Source of the DNA: Eleginops maclovinus
Lineage: Eukaryota > Chordata > Actinopteri > Perciformes > Eleginopidae
DNA: 64,000 nt
Assembly (NCBI RefSeq): GCF_036324505.1
Contig: NC_086361.1
Coordinates: 5,467,196 to 5,531,195 of the forward strand
Reading direction: 5' to 3'
In this document: piece after piece, positions 31,703 to 53,100 of the stretch
How positions within the stretch are numbered: position 1 is the stretch's first letter
Layout of the letters: each line of letters opens with the position of its first letter
Translations under genes and position numbers: made by a program
Notes under the pieces: generated by a model
Told to the model about the DNA's origin: nothing
The model's database searches: none
What the model saw: only the letters and a program-made list of their open reading frames with translations

Positions 31703-34700
31703 ATGTCTATCCCGGACCGTAGCATCCAGCAGTGTGTTGGACCCAATCTGGAAAATATCGAGGTGATGCGGAACCATTCTGTGCTCTTCAGAGCAGAGTG
31801 CAAGAGGCTCATCCACGAAACTGACAAATCGTGCAAACGCATGCAAAATGATGACAACAAGCAACTAGGTAAGTAGGAATACCCAAAAAAACGCTGGGTT
31901 TGGCTCTAACACGTAATATTGTAAAGACTGCAGAGCTGCACTGTTTTTGTTTTTTCCCCCTGCTGTTTAGATCAGCGGGTCAGAGATATCCAGTTTCTGA
32001 AGAAGGAGTTGGAGCTGAAGCTGGAGGAGATTATCGTGGAGATTGATGTCCTCATAGCGTTGCAGAGCAGAGTGGGGAAAGCCCTGGAGGCCTGCAGAGA
32101 ACCTCTGAGAGTCACCGTGGTCTGTCTGGAGGAGAGGTAAGCAGTGGTATTAAGTATCTAAGTACATTTACTCAAGTACTCTACTTAAGTACAATTTTGA
32201 GGGACTTGTACTTTACTCGAGTATTTCAATCTTTTGCTACTTTATACTTCTACCCCACTACAACTCAGAGGTTAATGGTGTACTTTTACTCCACTACATT
32301 TTAAAATACCCTTTGTTACTTTTCAAATTTTGATTAATGATTTTAATTATATTCAACTCTTAAATCAGACTTTAGTTCCACCTGGAGTCAATTTACAAGC
32401 TACACTGCAATATGCAAAGTCATTAAAACTAGCTCCACCTTTACCAGCTTTGAGAACACTTTAATGATCAATAATTATAAAATATATTATTCTGAAATGG
32501 GCCAATCTGCATAATGACTACTTTTACTTTGGGTGCTTTAAGTATACTTTGATGCTAATACGTTTGAATTTCTACTTGAGTAACATTTGCAATGCAGGAC
32601 TGTTACTTGTAACAGAGTATTCCTACACTCTGGCACTTCTACTTTTACTCAAGTACAAGATCTGAGTACTTGTCCAACCTCTGGAGTTGAGGTTTGAACC
32701 ATCAGGAGAAACATGCACAATATTTATTGGGATTGGGAGCTATTGCTTGTTTTCGGTATCATGAAGTCCAAACGTTTACACTACTTTCTCTTACAATGAA
32801 GCTTAGATATAAAAAAAAAAAAGTACAACAGCAGTAAGGATGAGCAGGAGAGAATTGTTTTTATTGTTTCCTGGACTTCAGAATGAAACGTGTTCCTCCC
32901 GAGAGGCTACATGACGAGGTGGACAGAGAACTGCTTAGGGAGAGGGAGGTGATCGAGGGAGTGGCTTCCCTTCTGCAGCGTGTAGCGGAGCAGATCACTG
33001 AGCAGATACGGTAAGAAAGAAGGACTAGGTATGATCAAAACAGGGAATCTAAACTTTCTAACATATATTGTATTGAGAACTGGCAAGAAAATCAAATTAA
33101 GAGATAAAGTCACCAATAAAATTAACACGAAACATGTTGCTTCTCGTTTCAGATTGAATCGATCCATTAAGTACCATCTGGAGCAGGATCTGAAGGAGAA
33201 GTTTGAGGCTCAGTGCATCGACAACTCATGTGCCTTAATGACCACTCATTCCATCAACAGCCTGCAGAGGTCCAAACACACCCAAACTGTTCTGCAGAGG
33301 TAAACCAGCATGTCCTTTTTTGATCCAGAAAGACAGGAAAACAATATAACATCTGTGTAAAGGCAGTTTTGAAATCCAGATGATTTCAAAACATTACATT
33401 TCAGCACAGATCTTGGAAGAAATTAAAACACATATTTTAAAACGCCCTCCTTTCTCAGCTTGACAGTGACACCAGAGCAGTGGGAGAACATCTCGGACAT
33501 CAACATGGCCAAAGCGGAGCAGCAGCAGACCAACTCTCTGTCCTTGCGGGCCATGGTGGAGTCTCTCCTGGAGCAGACGGTGGCTGACATGCAGAAGCAG
33601 TTCCAGGCCGCCACAGAAACATTTCAGCTCAACGTGCAGGAGATCAAGTCTGCCAAGGGACTGATGGAGGATCAACTGGCTAAGGTAAAGCAGAAACATT
33701 TGTGTATTCGGCAGCAAGAGAGAATGAAGTGAAAGGAAATGGGAGGCAAATGTTGTTTGAGAGAGAGAGAGAAGATCTGACTTGATTTATCATGTCAGTA
33801 TTGATTTTTATAGACTGATAATTAGCAGTTAAAGTCAGACAAAAACGTATGACTTCCTTATTTGGGGGAATATTTTGGTATTTCTTGCCAAGTGATGATC
33901 CTTTTATTAAGAATAGACAGAACCAAAAGAAAGAAGCATTATTATATCAACAATTTCCTCAACACAAGTTGACCCTTGTCTGAACACACTTTCCTCTCTA
34001 GATTCTGTGTGAGTTTTCCAGCGAGCAGAGGAACAAAGAGGATCTGCAGGTGGCCATCGCAGAGAGCAAGCATGTTCTGAGTTTGGCTCAGGCCCGACTG
34101 GTTATGCGTCGCCAGAGGCCGGGCAAAGAGCAATGCCACGACCCGGCCCAGACCCAGCTGCTCGCTGAGGTCCAGCAGCTCAACGCTCACATCAACAGGT
34201 AAGGACAGGACTATGGGGATAGATTTGTCTTAATTGTATTTGAGTGAGCAAATCAGCAGCGTGGGCAAATGTGTAATCTGTAAACTTAAATCATTTTCCA
34301 CAATCACAACATTTCACAAAACTTTTTACAAGGCTTTAACCAGAAGAAAATCTGAAAATAAATGAAAGAAAGTGTAAGAAAACATGTAGAATTGTATTTA
34401 TTTAACTACCATGTTGTGCATGTCTGATCTAGATGGATTACGTAGATACATGCCATTACTGATTCCAAAAACAAAATAAGTGTACTGTACATCTTCCGGT
34501 ATTGGCTGATATAGGCTATTGTTCACAGATGTTTTCAGTCGTTTCAGTCGTCATGTGCCATCTCTTGATCTGTGCTCTCAGACTCCGCGAGGCAGTGTCT
34601 CACTCCGAGGAGCAGCAGAGGGCTCTGGTGCGCTGCCAGCTGGAGCTGCAGGAGAACATCGAAAGGAAGGCCAGCTCGCTCTACATCGACGAGGTCATCT

Positions 34701-34741
34701 GCGCCCAGCACAGGGAGCCCATCATCATACCTAACTTCTGA
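31703..34741 (+). CDS. tekt1: Tektin-1-like axonemal filament protein
   Basis: Coiled-coil protein of the tektin bundle inside ciliary and flagellar doublet microtubules. Seven coding exons: 31703-31868, 31971-32136, 32882-33010, 33153-33299, 33459-33684, 34002-34198, 34582-34741; 1,191 nt, 396 residues (human TEKT1 418). A non-coding exon ends near 30672. The blocks HDEVDRELLREREVIEGVAS, RLNRSIKYHLEQDLKEKFEA and LYIDEVICAQ follow TEKT1 more closely than other tektins I remember. Heptad-rich sequence covers nearly the whole length. Odd points: the family nonapeptide RPNVELCRD has become RPGKEQCHD (exon 34002-34198), and the usual N-terminal proline/tryptophan segment before the first coil is missing or unrecognisable. 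A MITE starts five bases after the donor of exon 31971-32136. Confidence 0.88.
32142..32683. mobile_element. hAT-type MITE copy C at the splice donor of tekt1 coding exon 2
   Basis: Starts CAGTGGTA and ends ACCTCTG; 542 bp with the family's interior phrases (tacatttactcaagtact, tgtacttttactccactaca). The flanking octamers gaggtaag (32134-32141) and gagttgag (32684-32691) look like a worn 8-bp target duplication that contained the exon-intron border. Confidence 0.85.
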
Positions 34742-34921
34742 ACCACTGGAAATAATTGATAAAAGGTCACTTCAAATGATATGTGTCGATCTATTTCTAC
34801 TTCATATGTACTTTATGTTCTAACAAATTCTCGAAATTTCTTGAACCACAAAACATAAAAACATTTTTAATGACTCTGGTCAGGTTAACAATATCTATTA
34901 TTTTCTATTTCTAAATTACAA

Positions 34922-34927
34922 AATAAA
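34922..34927 (+). terminator. tekt1: Candidate poly(A) signal of tekt1
   Basis: AATAAA 181 bp after the stop codon. A second AATAAA lies at 35361-35366 and could give a longer 3' UTR. Confidence 0.5.
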
Positions 34928-36838
34928 GGATGAAGAAAATACAATAGCCTTCACACAGGGAGATCCTGTACAGAGTTTTTAATAGCGTGCCTCTGAAATA
35001 TGTTATTATGTATTTGAGATAAATCCATCTCAGATTTGAACATGTAAGGTTATTTATGTTAATGGGGGTCTTCAGCAGCACCTGATCCATTTCAACATGT
35101 ATTCTTTACAGTGAAAGTAGCCCTATATGCTGCATATTCAAAACATTTTGCATCATAGTTTAGTAGCTGTGTTTTTTATCAGGTGTTTCAACTTGGATAC
35201 AAAGCGTTATATTTGACTTTGGGTTTTGGCGATGAAGTGATCAGATGCAGGTTGTTTGCTGCTTAATACTTTAGACATCTACATCTATAATTTTGTTCCC
35301 TTTTCGGTTCATTGAGGTGTTAGACGCTCTACTACAAAACGTTATGTTTGCATAATTTCCAATAAAGTATTTTGATTGATTTAAATTTTGAGCAGTTTTC
35401 TCTCAAAAACCAACTAAAGAAAGTTACCAAAAAGATTACTGAAGCATCCAAATAGTTGCCGATCCATTAAACTTACTTCACAGAATAATCACAATAAGCA
35501 ATCATTTGTTACGTTACAGGTGCGACCATTCAAGAATATTAATATTTTAAAAATTGAGAAAATATAAGTATAATAGAAACAAGAAAAAAGTATGCAAGAG
35601 GATTTACTTTTTGCTATAATGTATACAAGTATAAATAATTATGATGAGACATTAGACATGATGTTAAAATGGAAGTTTAAATAGAAGTTAAAATGTTGTA
35701 GTAAAAAAAAGATCAAAGTTAGAGGGGGAAAACTGAAAAGAAAGTCAACTGCAAATAGCTACATGTGCGGTTGTGGCATGCACAAAATCGATAAATATAA
35801 TTCCAATGATTTAAGGTGGAAAATATTCATCCACGAGTGAAGGGATCGTTACAGCAGTTGATAGCTCAGTTTATTAGACACCAACAAGATAAATACTCAA
35901 GCACTGTAATGCTGGACAAACAGGAAATGATCAACTAGTGTACACAGAGATATGAGGACAGAGATTTAAAGCTTCTTTAGTCAATATTAATCAAAGAGTG
36001 AGGATATCGTTGTGCTGTTCCCCGACCCCAAACCTCATTGTTCAGGAACTAATAAAACAGATCTATGAGGCGTGTTAGTTTTCTGCAGTTTGTTGTGTTC
36101 TTTCTCCCAACCATTTGCACAATTGTCCATTCTCCATTATTTTTCTGCTAGGTGTCTTGATCACATCCCTGAGACAGCGAGGGGAGCATCCTCAAATCAA
36201 ACTCACTATTTAACTTGTCTTACACATGAAGTATTCATTTCTTTTCTTACTGTTTAAATCAAATAGTCATTTCAAATCATAAGTGCTATCACAGAAGTAC
36301 TAAATGTCTAACCTTTCTTCAAATTGTAACAACACATAACGAAAATTCATTACATCTGCTTAAAACATTGGTAGATAAAAAGAAAATAGTTTAAAATATA
36401 ATCTCTTGAATCTTGAAGTATACCAATGTTTCATGCAACACTAATCTTTAAAAATGACTTTTTTCATCATTAAGTGCTACATACATTGCTAATTAAACTT
36501 AAATTTAATATACCATAATCCTGCTTTCCATCCCAGCAGACCCAGGCAGAGCTGCGCAGGGGTTAACTATTTTCTGTGTGTTGCTATGAATTCTTTATCT
36601 AGTTACCAACAATTGTTTTTCCAACCAAGTCTTCATATAAATAAGCAGGTTTCTCTTGTGTTAAATATGTAGAACCGGGCCCTGAAAAGAGCCTTCTGAC
36701 CCGGCTGTTGGAGAGAGACGGCTTTTTGCTGATCAGACAAAGTCCCATTACAGTGAGTAATGACAGAGTTATTCAGGTTACTGCGGTCTGACTTTAAGGG
36801 TCCATGCTGGTGTGTTTGAATGTTAAGTGGCTGACAGT
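34928..36838. other. Convergent 3' region of tekt1 (+) and kdm1b (-)
   Basis: AT-rich, no supported coding sequence. On the minus strand AATAAA at 35870-35875 could end kdm1b, giving a 3' UTR of about 0.97 kb. Confidence 0.45.
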
Positions 36839-46217
<9,379 letters not shown>

Positions 46218-46755
46218 GGCTGACTGCGGTGCTTCTTTAAAACCCGGTGATTTATTGACGTTTATGTGAGTTTCAGCTACGGGTTTTATTAATTGTAAGA
46301 TTGTGTCTCCCTTTTATTGTTGTGGGAGAAAATCAATGCGTTGTTGTTGCGAGAATACCACTTCCGGCTTTGGAAGAGGAAATGGGCGTTAGGTTGTTGT
46401 AGAATTAGTTTTGAGCCCAGCTGCTCGCCGTACTATACGGTTACCATGGCAATGGCAGTAACGTTGAGCTGCCAGCTTCTGGCAACATAAAAGCAGCAGA
46501 GACGGAGAGTATTTAGGTATTTGTATTAGTGTCTATTTACGCAAAAAACAACACAGGTTCAGTTTATGTTTCCCTTAACGTTAGCTCGTAATTGTTTCAG
46601 CAAGAAAACAGGTTTGAGAGTATACCAGGACCTGTTTATGTTAGTTTTAACGGACTCTTACTAACTAACTGGAAGACCCCGGGAGACAAACTTCAAATGA
46701 ACCAACAATGTTTGAGGTAAGAATTTAAAGCAGGAGGTTCCCTGGTATTTTGGAA
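46218..46755. promoter_or_regulatory. Bidirectional promoter between kdm1b and cfap69
   Basis: The two start codons are 538 bp apart and face away from each other. The interval holds an ETS-type site (ccacttccgg, 46358-46367), a near-perfect X-box (46440-46453) and a possible small upstream frame with donor near 46711 (caatgtttgaggtaag). Confidence 0.7.
46440..46453 (+). promoter_or_regulatory. RFX X-box-like site for cfap69
   Basis: GTTACC-AT-GGCAAT differs from the consensus GTNRCC(0-3N)RGYAAC only at the last base (T for C). It lies about 300 bp before the cfap69 ATG, in the shared promoter. Confidence 0.7.
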
Positions 46756-47132
46756 ATGGATTCAAGCAGATTTGTGCACCGAAGAAAACCGGACTTTCCT
46801 GTAAGTGGACCAAGAGCCCCGGATACGAAACAGCACATACAGGAGGTAAACAGTTAGCTAACTGTCTTATTATGATGCTACTGTTAAAGTGTCTCCTGTA
46901 AGCTTGTTTATTTTTTCAATGTCAGTAATCCATCCCTGATAACCGGTAATGTAGATAGAAAGTCCTTGACTGGAATAATATACACTCATGTACAGGTCCT
47001 TTAATGCACAAATTACTATTACTCTAACTACAAAGTTATTATTTTAATTTTACAACAAAGGTTTGCACACATCTCAATGTAAACCATTCACGCTATACAC
47101 ATATTCATACGTAAAAGGGATACAAAGAAACA

Positions 47133-47166
<34 letters not shown>

Positions 47167-50100
47167 CTAAGGTTGTATACAAATCTTTATGTATCCTGGA
47201 AAGACTTTGGTATAGTGAAACTAGCATCTGCCACATGCCAAATCTAAGGTAAATGGTCATTTTTTTTAGGACACCTGCCACCATTGAGGTTAGTTTTTCC
47301 TTATTTTAAGACATATATTTTTAAACAATTCCTAATTTAAAAGTCAAGGATTAAAGTTACATGATATATTACTTAGTACTATCTGGTCCCACTTACTCAG
47401 TGTTTACAATTCATAATCATTCCATTTTCAGAAGTGGAGTGGCAGACAAAACATTGAATGGCAGATAGAAATGTTTAGTTTCATGCCACAGTGGCAGGTG
47501 AGGACAAAAACACAATTTCAGACCCTGAATAATTTGGAAAACCCTCACATTACTTTAGTTATTTACTGTAAATTGCAGAATCTGTGGACATTTAGTACTC
47601 ACAGGAGTATGGGAGGATTTGGGGATTCACGTCATTATATAATTAAGATGCCATAAGTAGTCTGATTTTTGCTACTTGATGGGTTTACAGTGCAGAAAAA
47701 AGACAGGGCCTTTTTTTTGACCAATGTCCACCATCCATGATAATTTATTCTATGGTATCTGTTATAAAGAGTACATTTTATATGAATATTTTTGTAGTTG
47801 TTAAAAATATTTTAAAGCCCAATTATGGCTCACATCTCTAAATGTTGTTTATAGATCTGTTCATAAAGTGCAAAGCATATACTTTTGCCAGAGTATAGTT
47901 TACAAAGTGCCATAAAGAATGGTCTGAAGCTTGTGTGTGCTCTGGGTCAAGATATCACAAAGACTGGGAGACATGCAAAAGATAAATGCAAAAGATTTTT
48001 CACATCTTAGGAAAATATACGTGATTGAATTACATTTCAGTTCTGTCAACAAAGACGGACAGGGTAAACATTGACCTAAACTGTAATTTCTCTGTAGGTC
48101 AGTGTCAAAAGTATTGAACTCAGTAAGGTGATTCGTCTTCTTGAGGATCCCTTGACAGTAAGTTAAACTTGAATTTCATCAGATTATTTTCAGTTTTAAG
48201 TTATGTCATATCTCGTCATGTTGTATGTTTGTTTTTACTAAAGACAAACCTGAAGGAGAGGCACCTATTTGTTCTGAAGAAACTGCTGAAGAGAAGCCAA
48301 ATTGGCTTTGTATCCTTCGTTCAGTGTTCCCACATACACTTCACACTTGTGCTTTCTCGCTCAGGTGTCACACACTGCAGCAGAAAGTCAAATGTTCCTC
48401 ATTACTGTCCCCCAGCGCAGAGATGGAAATAGATTAGCTCTCATGCAACCTGAACACAGAGCCACGTCATTCCCAAGGCTCTAATTTACCGCCCTAACGC
48501 TGTGTCTGTCAGCATTTTCCCTGTTCTGAAATAACCTCAGTTATCATCATGACTCTTTGCTCCATCACCTCCCCTCCCTCAATCTCAGTACAACCTTTTA
48601 ATGTTCAACTTCTTAAATGATTCTAAGCTTCTGAAGGAGCTGACAGGCTTTGCCAAAATACTCAACATCTGTGCTGAGAAAGTGACAGATCACCCTGAAT
48701 ATCAGCCCATTCTGTGTGAGGCACTTCAAATTTGTAGGTAAGAAATAGAAATAGTTCAAATCTACACTTAGAAGACAGATTTTATTAGTTGTTGTGATGT
48801 TTGCAAGATGTTGCTCTGCTTCCTCTCAGGCTTCCATTCCTCAAGGAGAAGTCTTCTGATGAGCTGACCTACGCTGAGGACGTCATAGAGTTTCTCTCTC
48901 ACATGGGTACACAGATCACTCACTGTATTAAAGTTAATTCATACTGTAGTTTCAAATGCTTCTTTCAGTACGTGAGGGAAATGATTTTAAAGACTTAAAC
49001 ATTCAAGCTTAAGGCTGTTATACTTGCAGTGGTGCAGTACATTTACTCAAGTACTGTACAATTGTATGCTAGTTTGTACTTCTACTCCACCATATCCTGA
49101 AGGCATATATTGTACTTTTTACTCCTCTACATTTATTTGACAATATTCATTACAAGTCAATGGTTGCTATGCAGATTAATACAAGTAATACAAACATAAA
49201 TCTACTAATATATTATGATATACTATTATGAAATATGATTTCCAGCAGTATCAAAAGTAGTTCTCCATCTTTACTAGCTGAAAATGAAAGGATATATTCA
49301 TGAATCACTAATCATATTGATATAAAATACTCTTTTGAAAATGTCCTTTCTACAAAAAAGGAGTACTTCAAGTATATTTTGATGCTAATACTTTTGTACT
49401 TTTACATAAGTAAGATTTAGAATGCAGGACAGAGTATTTCTACACTGTGGTATTTGTACTTTTACTTTAGTAAAAGATCCAAGCAATTCTTTAACCACTT
49501 TACATTTGTTAATTAACAAAACATATTTGTGGCATGTTTAAAATAAAACTGCTCCGTTATTTACTCACAAAGGCTGAAACATAAACAGGACTAAACACTG
49601 CATTTATACAGGACTATTTTCTATGGCAGATAAATACACATTAGGTGCAGCAGGACAAGGTATTTGTTGACAAAATGTGGGTGTGAATTTCCCCAGCCTC
49701 TGAATCCTAGATCAACCATCACATCATCATGTTACGTGTTCACATGTTTATGGGACTTGAAATCTAGTGGCCAAAACCTTTTGTTAATGCAAGACATTAC
49801 AAAGTTCATATTTTCCTTCCTACATTCTTCTTCTTTGGCCATTTTTTTTTTTCTTCTTTCTTGTATTGTGAGGATGACGACTGACAGATGTGTTTCTGTT
49901 GGCAGGCTGTCTGATGAGGGTGTCAGATGCTGAAGTGAGGCAGCACTTAGTAGAGTCAGTGAAATCATTCTACAGCTGTGTGGCTCCTAAACTGCTGCTT
50001 GATGGTACGGAGAGTCTCACCAAGACAAAGCCTCGGACTTTCCTCTCTGACAACCGATTTTCTAGACTTTCACTGAGTGAGGTTTTCTCATGGCTTCTGT

Positions 50101-53100
50101 GGTGGCATGCTTGTGGCTTTTTCTTTCTTTTTATTATATCTTTCGATCACATTTGACCCTTAGAATCCTTTTGATTTGTCACACCTGTATTGGCTTATCA
50201 GTCTTGCCGAATAAAAGCCCCTAAGTCATTATTTAACCTGAATTTCCCCTCTAGGAATCAATTAAGGCTTATTTGATCCAATTACAGTCTTATATAACCC
50301 ACACAATTATCTTATCTAATAAAATCTATAATTACAATTTACTGAATTTAACTAACACAGTTTTGTATACATGAAAACAGAGATTGACATACAGAATATA
50401 TATTTTTACTTTATGTATTATTATAAATCCACCATCAGTTTAAAGTTAACATTTCATGTTCTTTTGAAATCTATTTGTCTTCATGTTTCAAATGTTGTAT
50501 ACAGTAGTTAATCTGCTATTATTTCTTACTTGTGTCTTATTTTCTTTTTAATTGTCTTTTGCTTTCTGTTCTGGAAATGTTGCCTTACTTTTTGTCATTG
50601 GTGTGTTCTGGCTCCTCAGATTTCCTTTAAAGTGATACTATATTTTTCTTCTTGTTTCTTCTATTTTCAGTTTGTTTTTTTATCCTCTTTGCCTTCATTT
50701 GTTGTTACTCTAACCTTATGTAGACATTTATTTAATTGTTATAATCTTTCTTTAAATCTGTTCCTGCAGGGCTCCAGCCCACCTCTCCAGGCTACAGGCT
50801 GCAGCTGCTGGAGCGCAGTGACCTGGCTCAGACGTTGCTCCTGTCCATGGCCGCTCTGGAGAACCAGCCGGGTATCAAGCTGCAGCTCCTGCAGACCCTT
50901 CAGATCCTCTCCAGCTCCTCCGGTCAGTCACTGATTTTTTTTATGCTTACACTAAACCAGTTGAAGATGGGATCTCTCAGACATGTCAATCCAACGTCCT
51001 TCATTAGATGAAGTAGACGGCTCTAAGTGCATAAATCAACTTCTGATGACCAAATCAATGAGAAAAACAATCAAAACAGTGATTTTTAAGTGTCCTTGTG
51101 TCAATGTCAGCAGGTCAATGGGCTGTTTATTCCTCAATCACATAAATCTAATTTCATTTCCCCACAACAGATATGAACTGTGCGTCGATTCTGCAAGCAG
51201 GAGGAGCAGAGACCATCTGTCTTCACATGAGCGAGCCCGACCCAAATGGTCAAGTCCTGTTCCGCTCTTCTGAGATCCTCTGGAACCTTCTGGAGAGAGG
51301 CAGCACGGAGGTCACTGCTCAGCTCAGTAGCATGGAGTGTGTCATGTACGTGTTTCCTGTGGGTTTAACATGTTTTCATATGGGACTGAGGAGGACAGTG
51401 CATGCTTATAGAGTTTATTTCAATCCACGACCTCTCATTTACTTTAGTAAGACTAGTCCTGAAATCAATAGCATTCTTAAATGTTATTCTCTATATATTA
51501 GTCAACAAGCATTGCTGAAATATTCATTTGAAAGGACCCATAAACCAGTTTTTGTACTTGAATTGCTCACCATGTGTTACCTTTTTTTTTATCTCCCATG
51601 ATTCCACGGTAAACCAAGATTCCAGCAATGGAAAGTCAGGATGTATTAAACTAAATGAGGGCTTATAAGAAAATCAGCAAAACTATATCAAAATGTATAG
51701 TCCCCACGTCTCCTTTATCCAGTCGCAGTTTCACTACTTCCCAAACACATACATTTTCACTTCGAAACTCTTCTGTTCATTGGTTCCTCAGATCTCTGAA
51801 AGAAGCATTTTTTCACCAGCTGATAAACGGTTTCCGACACTCTGACCTCCAACTCAGAAACGATCTGCTTGTGATCACGTCTCTCATTGCTGGATACCCC
51901 AACTCTCTGCTTATTGTAAGTACAGGATAGATAGTTGTATAAAGGAACTGCAGCTGATATTTGAGACTGATTCCTGCCCTTTACCTGTCAATGTGTTTCT
52001 TGTTTTTAGGAAAGTTTATTTGCCAAGCAGCTTGTGGTTTTTGCCACATTTCCAGAGTGTGAGTACCCTCTTTACTTTACATTTCTGTTCCTTTTTTTAC
52101 ATTTGAAATATGTATGCAGTATTATGTGACTGGATACAAAATCCTTTCAACACTAGCTGATTTTCTTTAGCTCATTTGCCTCTCATTTGAGACAAACATG
52201 TAAAACAAAATGTTATATGTAATTGTTAAAAATATGTTTATAGTGAAAAATAGTTCAATTTTAATGCTACATCTAAAAAGTGTTTAAACTAAATTTAAGT
52301 GTTCGATCTGAATGTTAATTTTAAATATTTCATCTGAATTAGAATTCTAAAGCCACATCTCATGTTTAATCTGAATCTAAATCTAAAACTAAATCAATAT
52401 GTTGTTTCACATGAATTTCTGTTCCAAAGGTTCCAAATGATTTTAAAATGTGATGCAATGAGCCTCATATTCAAAATATATCAGCCAGAATACTTTAAAC
52501 ACATTGTCCCCACACACAGGAGGACCTTCTGTGATAACAAAATAACTTTCTTTATCTTTTAGTGAAAAGTCACAACCCTCTGGTCCGCAACCTGAAGCTC
52601 AGCTACAATAACGAAGACTTGAAAATGAAGAAGATGCTTTTGAATCTGTTGGTTTTAATGTCAAAGGACTTAGCTGCTGTACAGGTCAGTCACACACTCC
52701 CTTTTGTTTCAGTAAATGTATTGATGAATGCAACGTTTTTGATGCCCTCCCTGTTTCCTTCTCCTAGCTTTATAAAGAGGAGAGAGTAATGCTTGCTCTG
52801 CTGATGCTCGTGAAGTCGCCTGCTGCTTCCCCTGAACGTCGTTCAGCTTCCAGTCAGTGGTCCATCACCCAGCAGGAGGAGGTGCAGCTGCAGGCGCTCG
52901 CCACCCTCTGCACCCTCGCTCCGCTCATGTTGGAGGACTACATGTCCTGTCAGGGAAACACTGTTCTGCTGCTCCTGCTGGACTGGTGCGTCGCTCAAGG
53001 TGAGGATGCTAAAACATTTGAAGAGACAAATATTAAAAATAACAATAGCTTTTTTTTTGTACAGCATCTTGATTTATGAAAGATGCAGCTCAACATTGTT

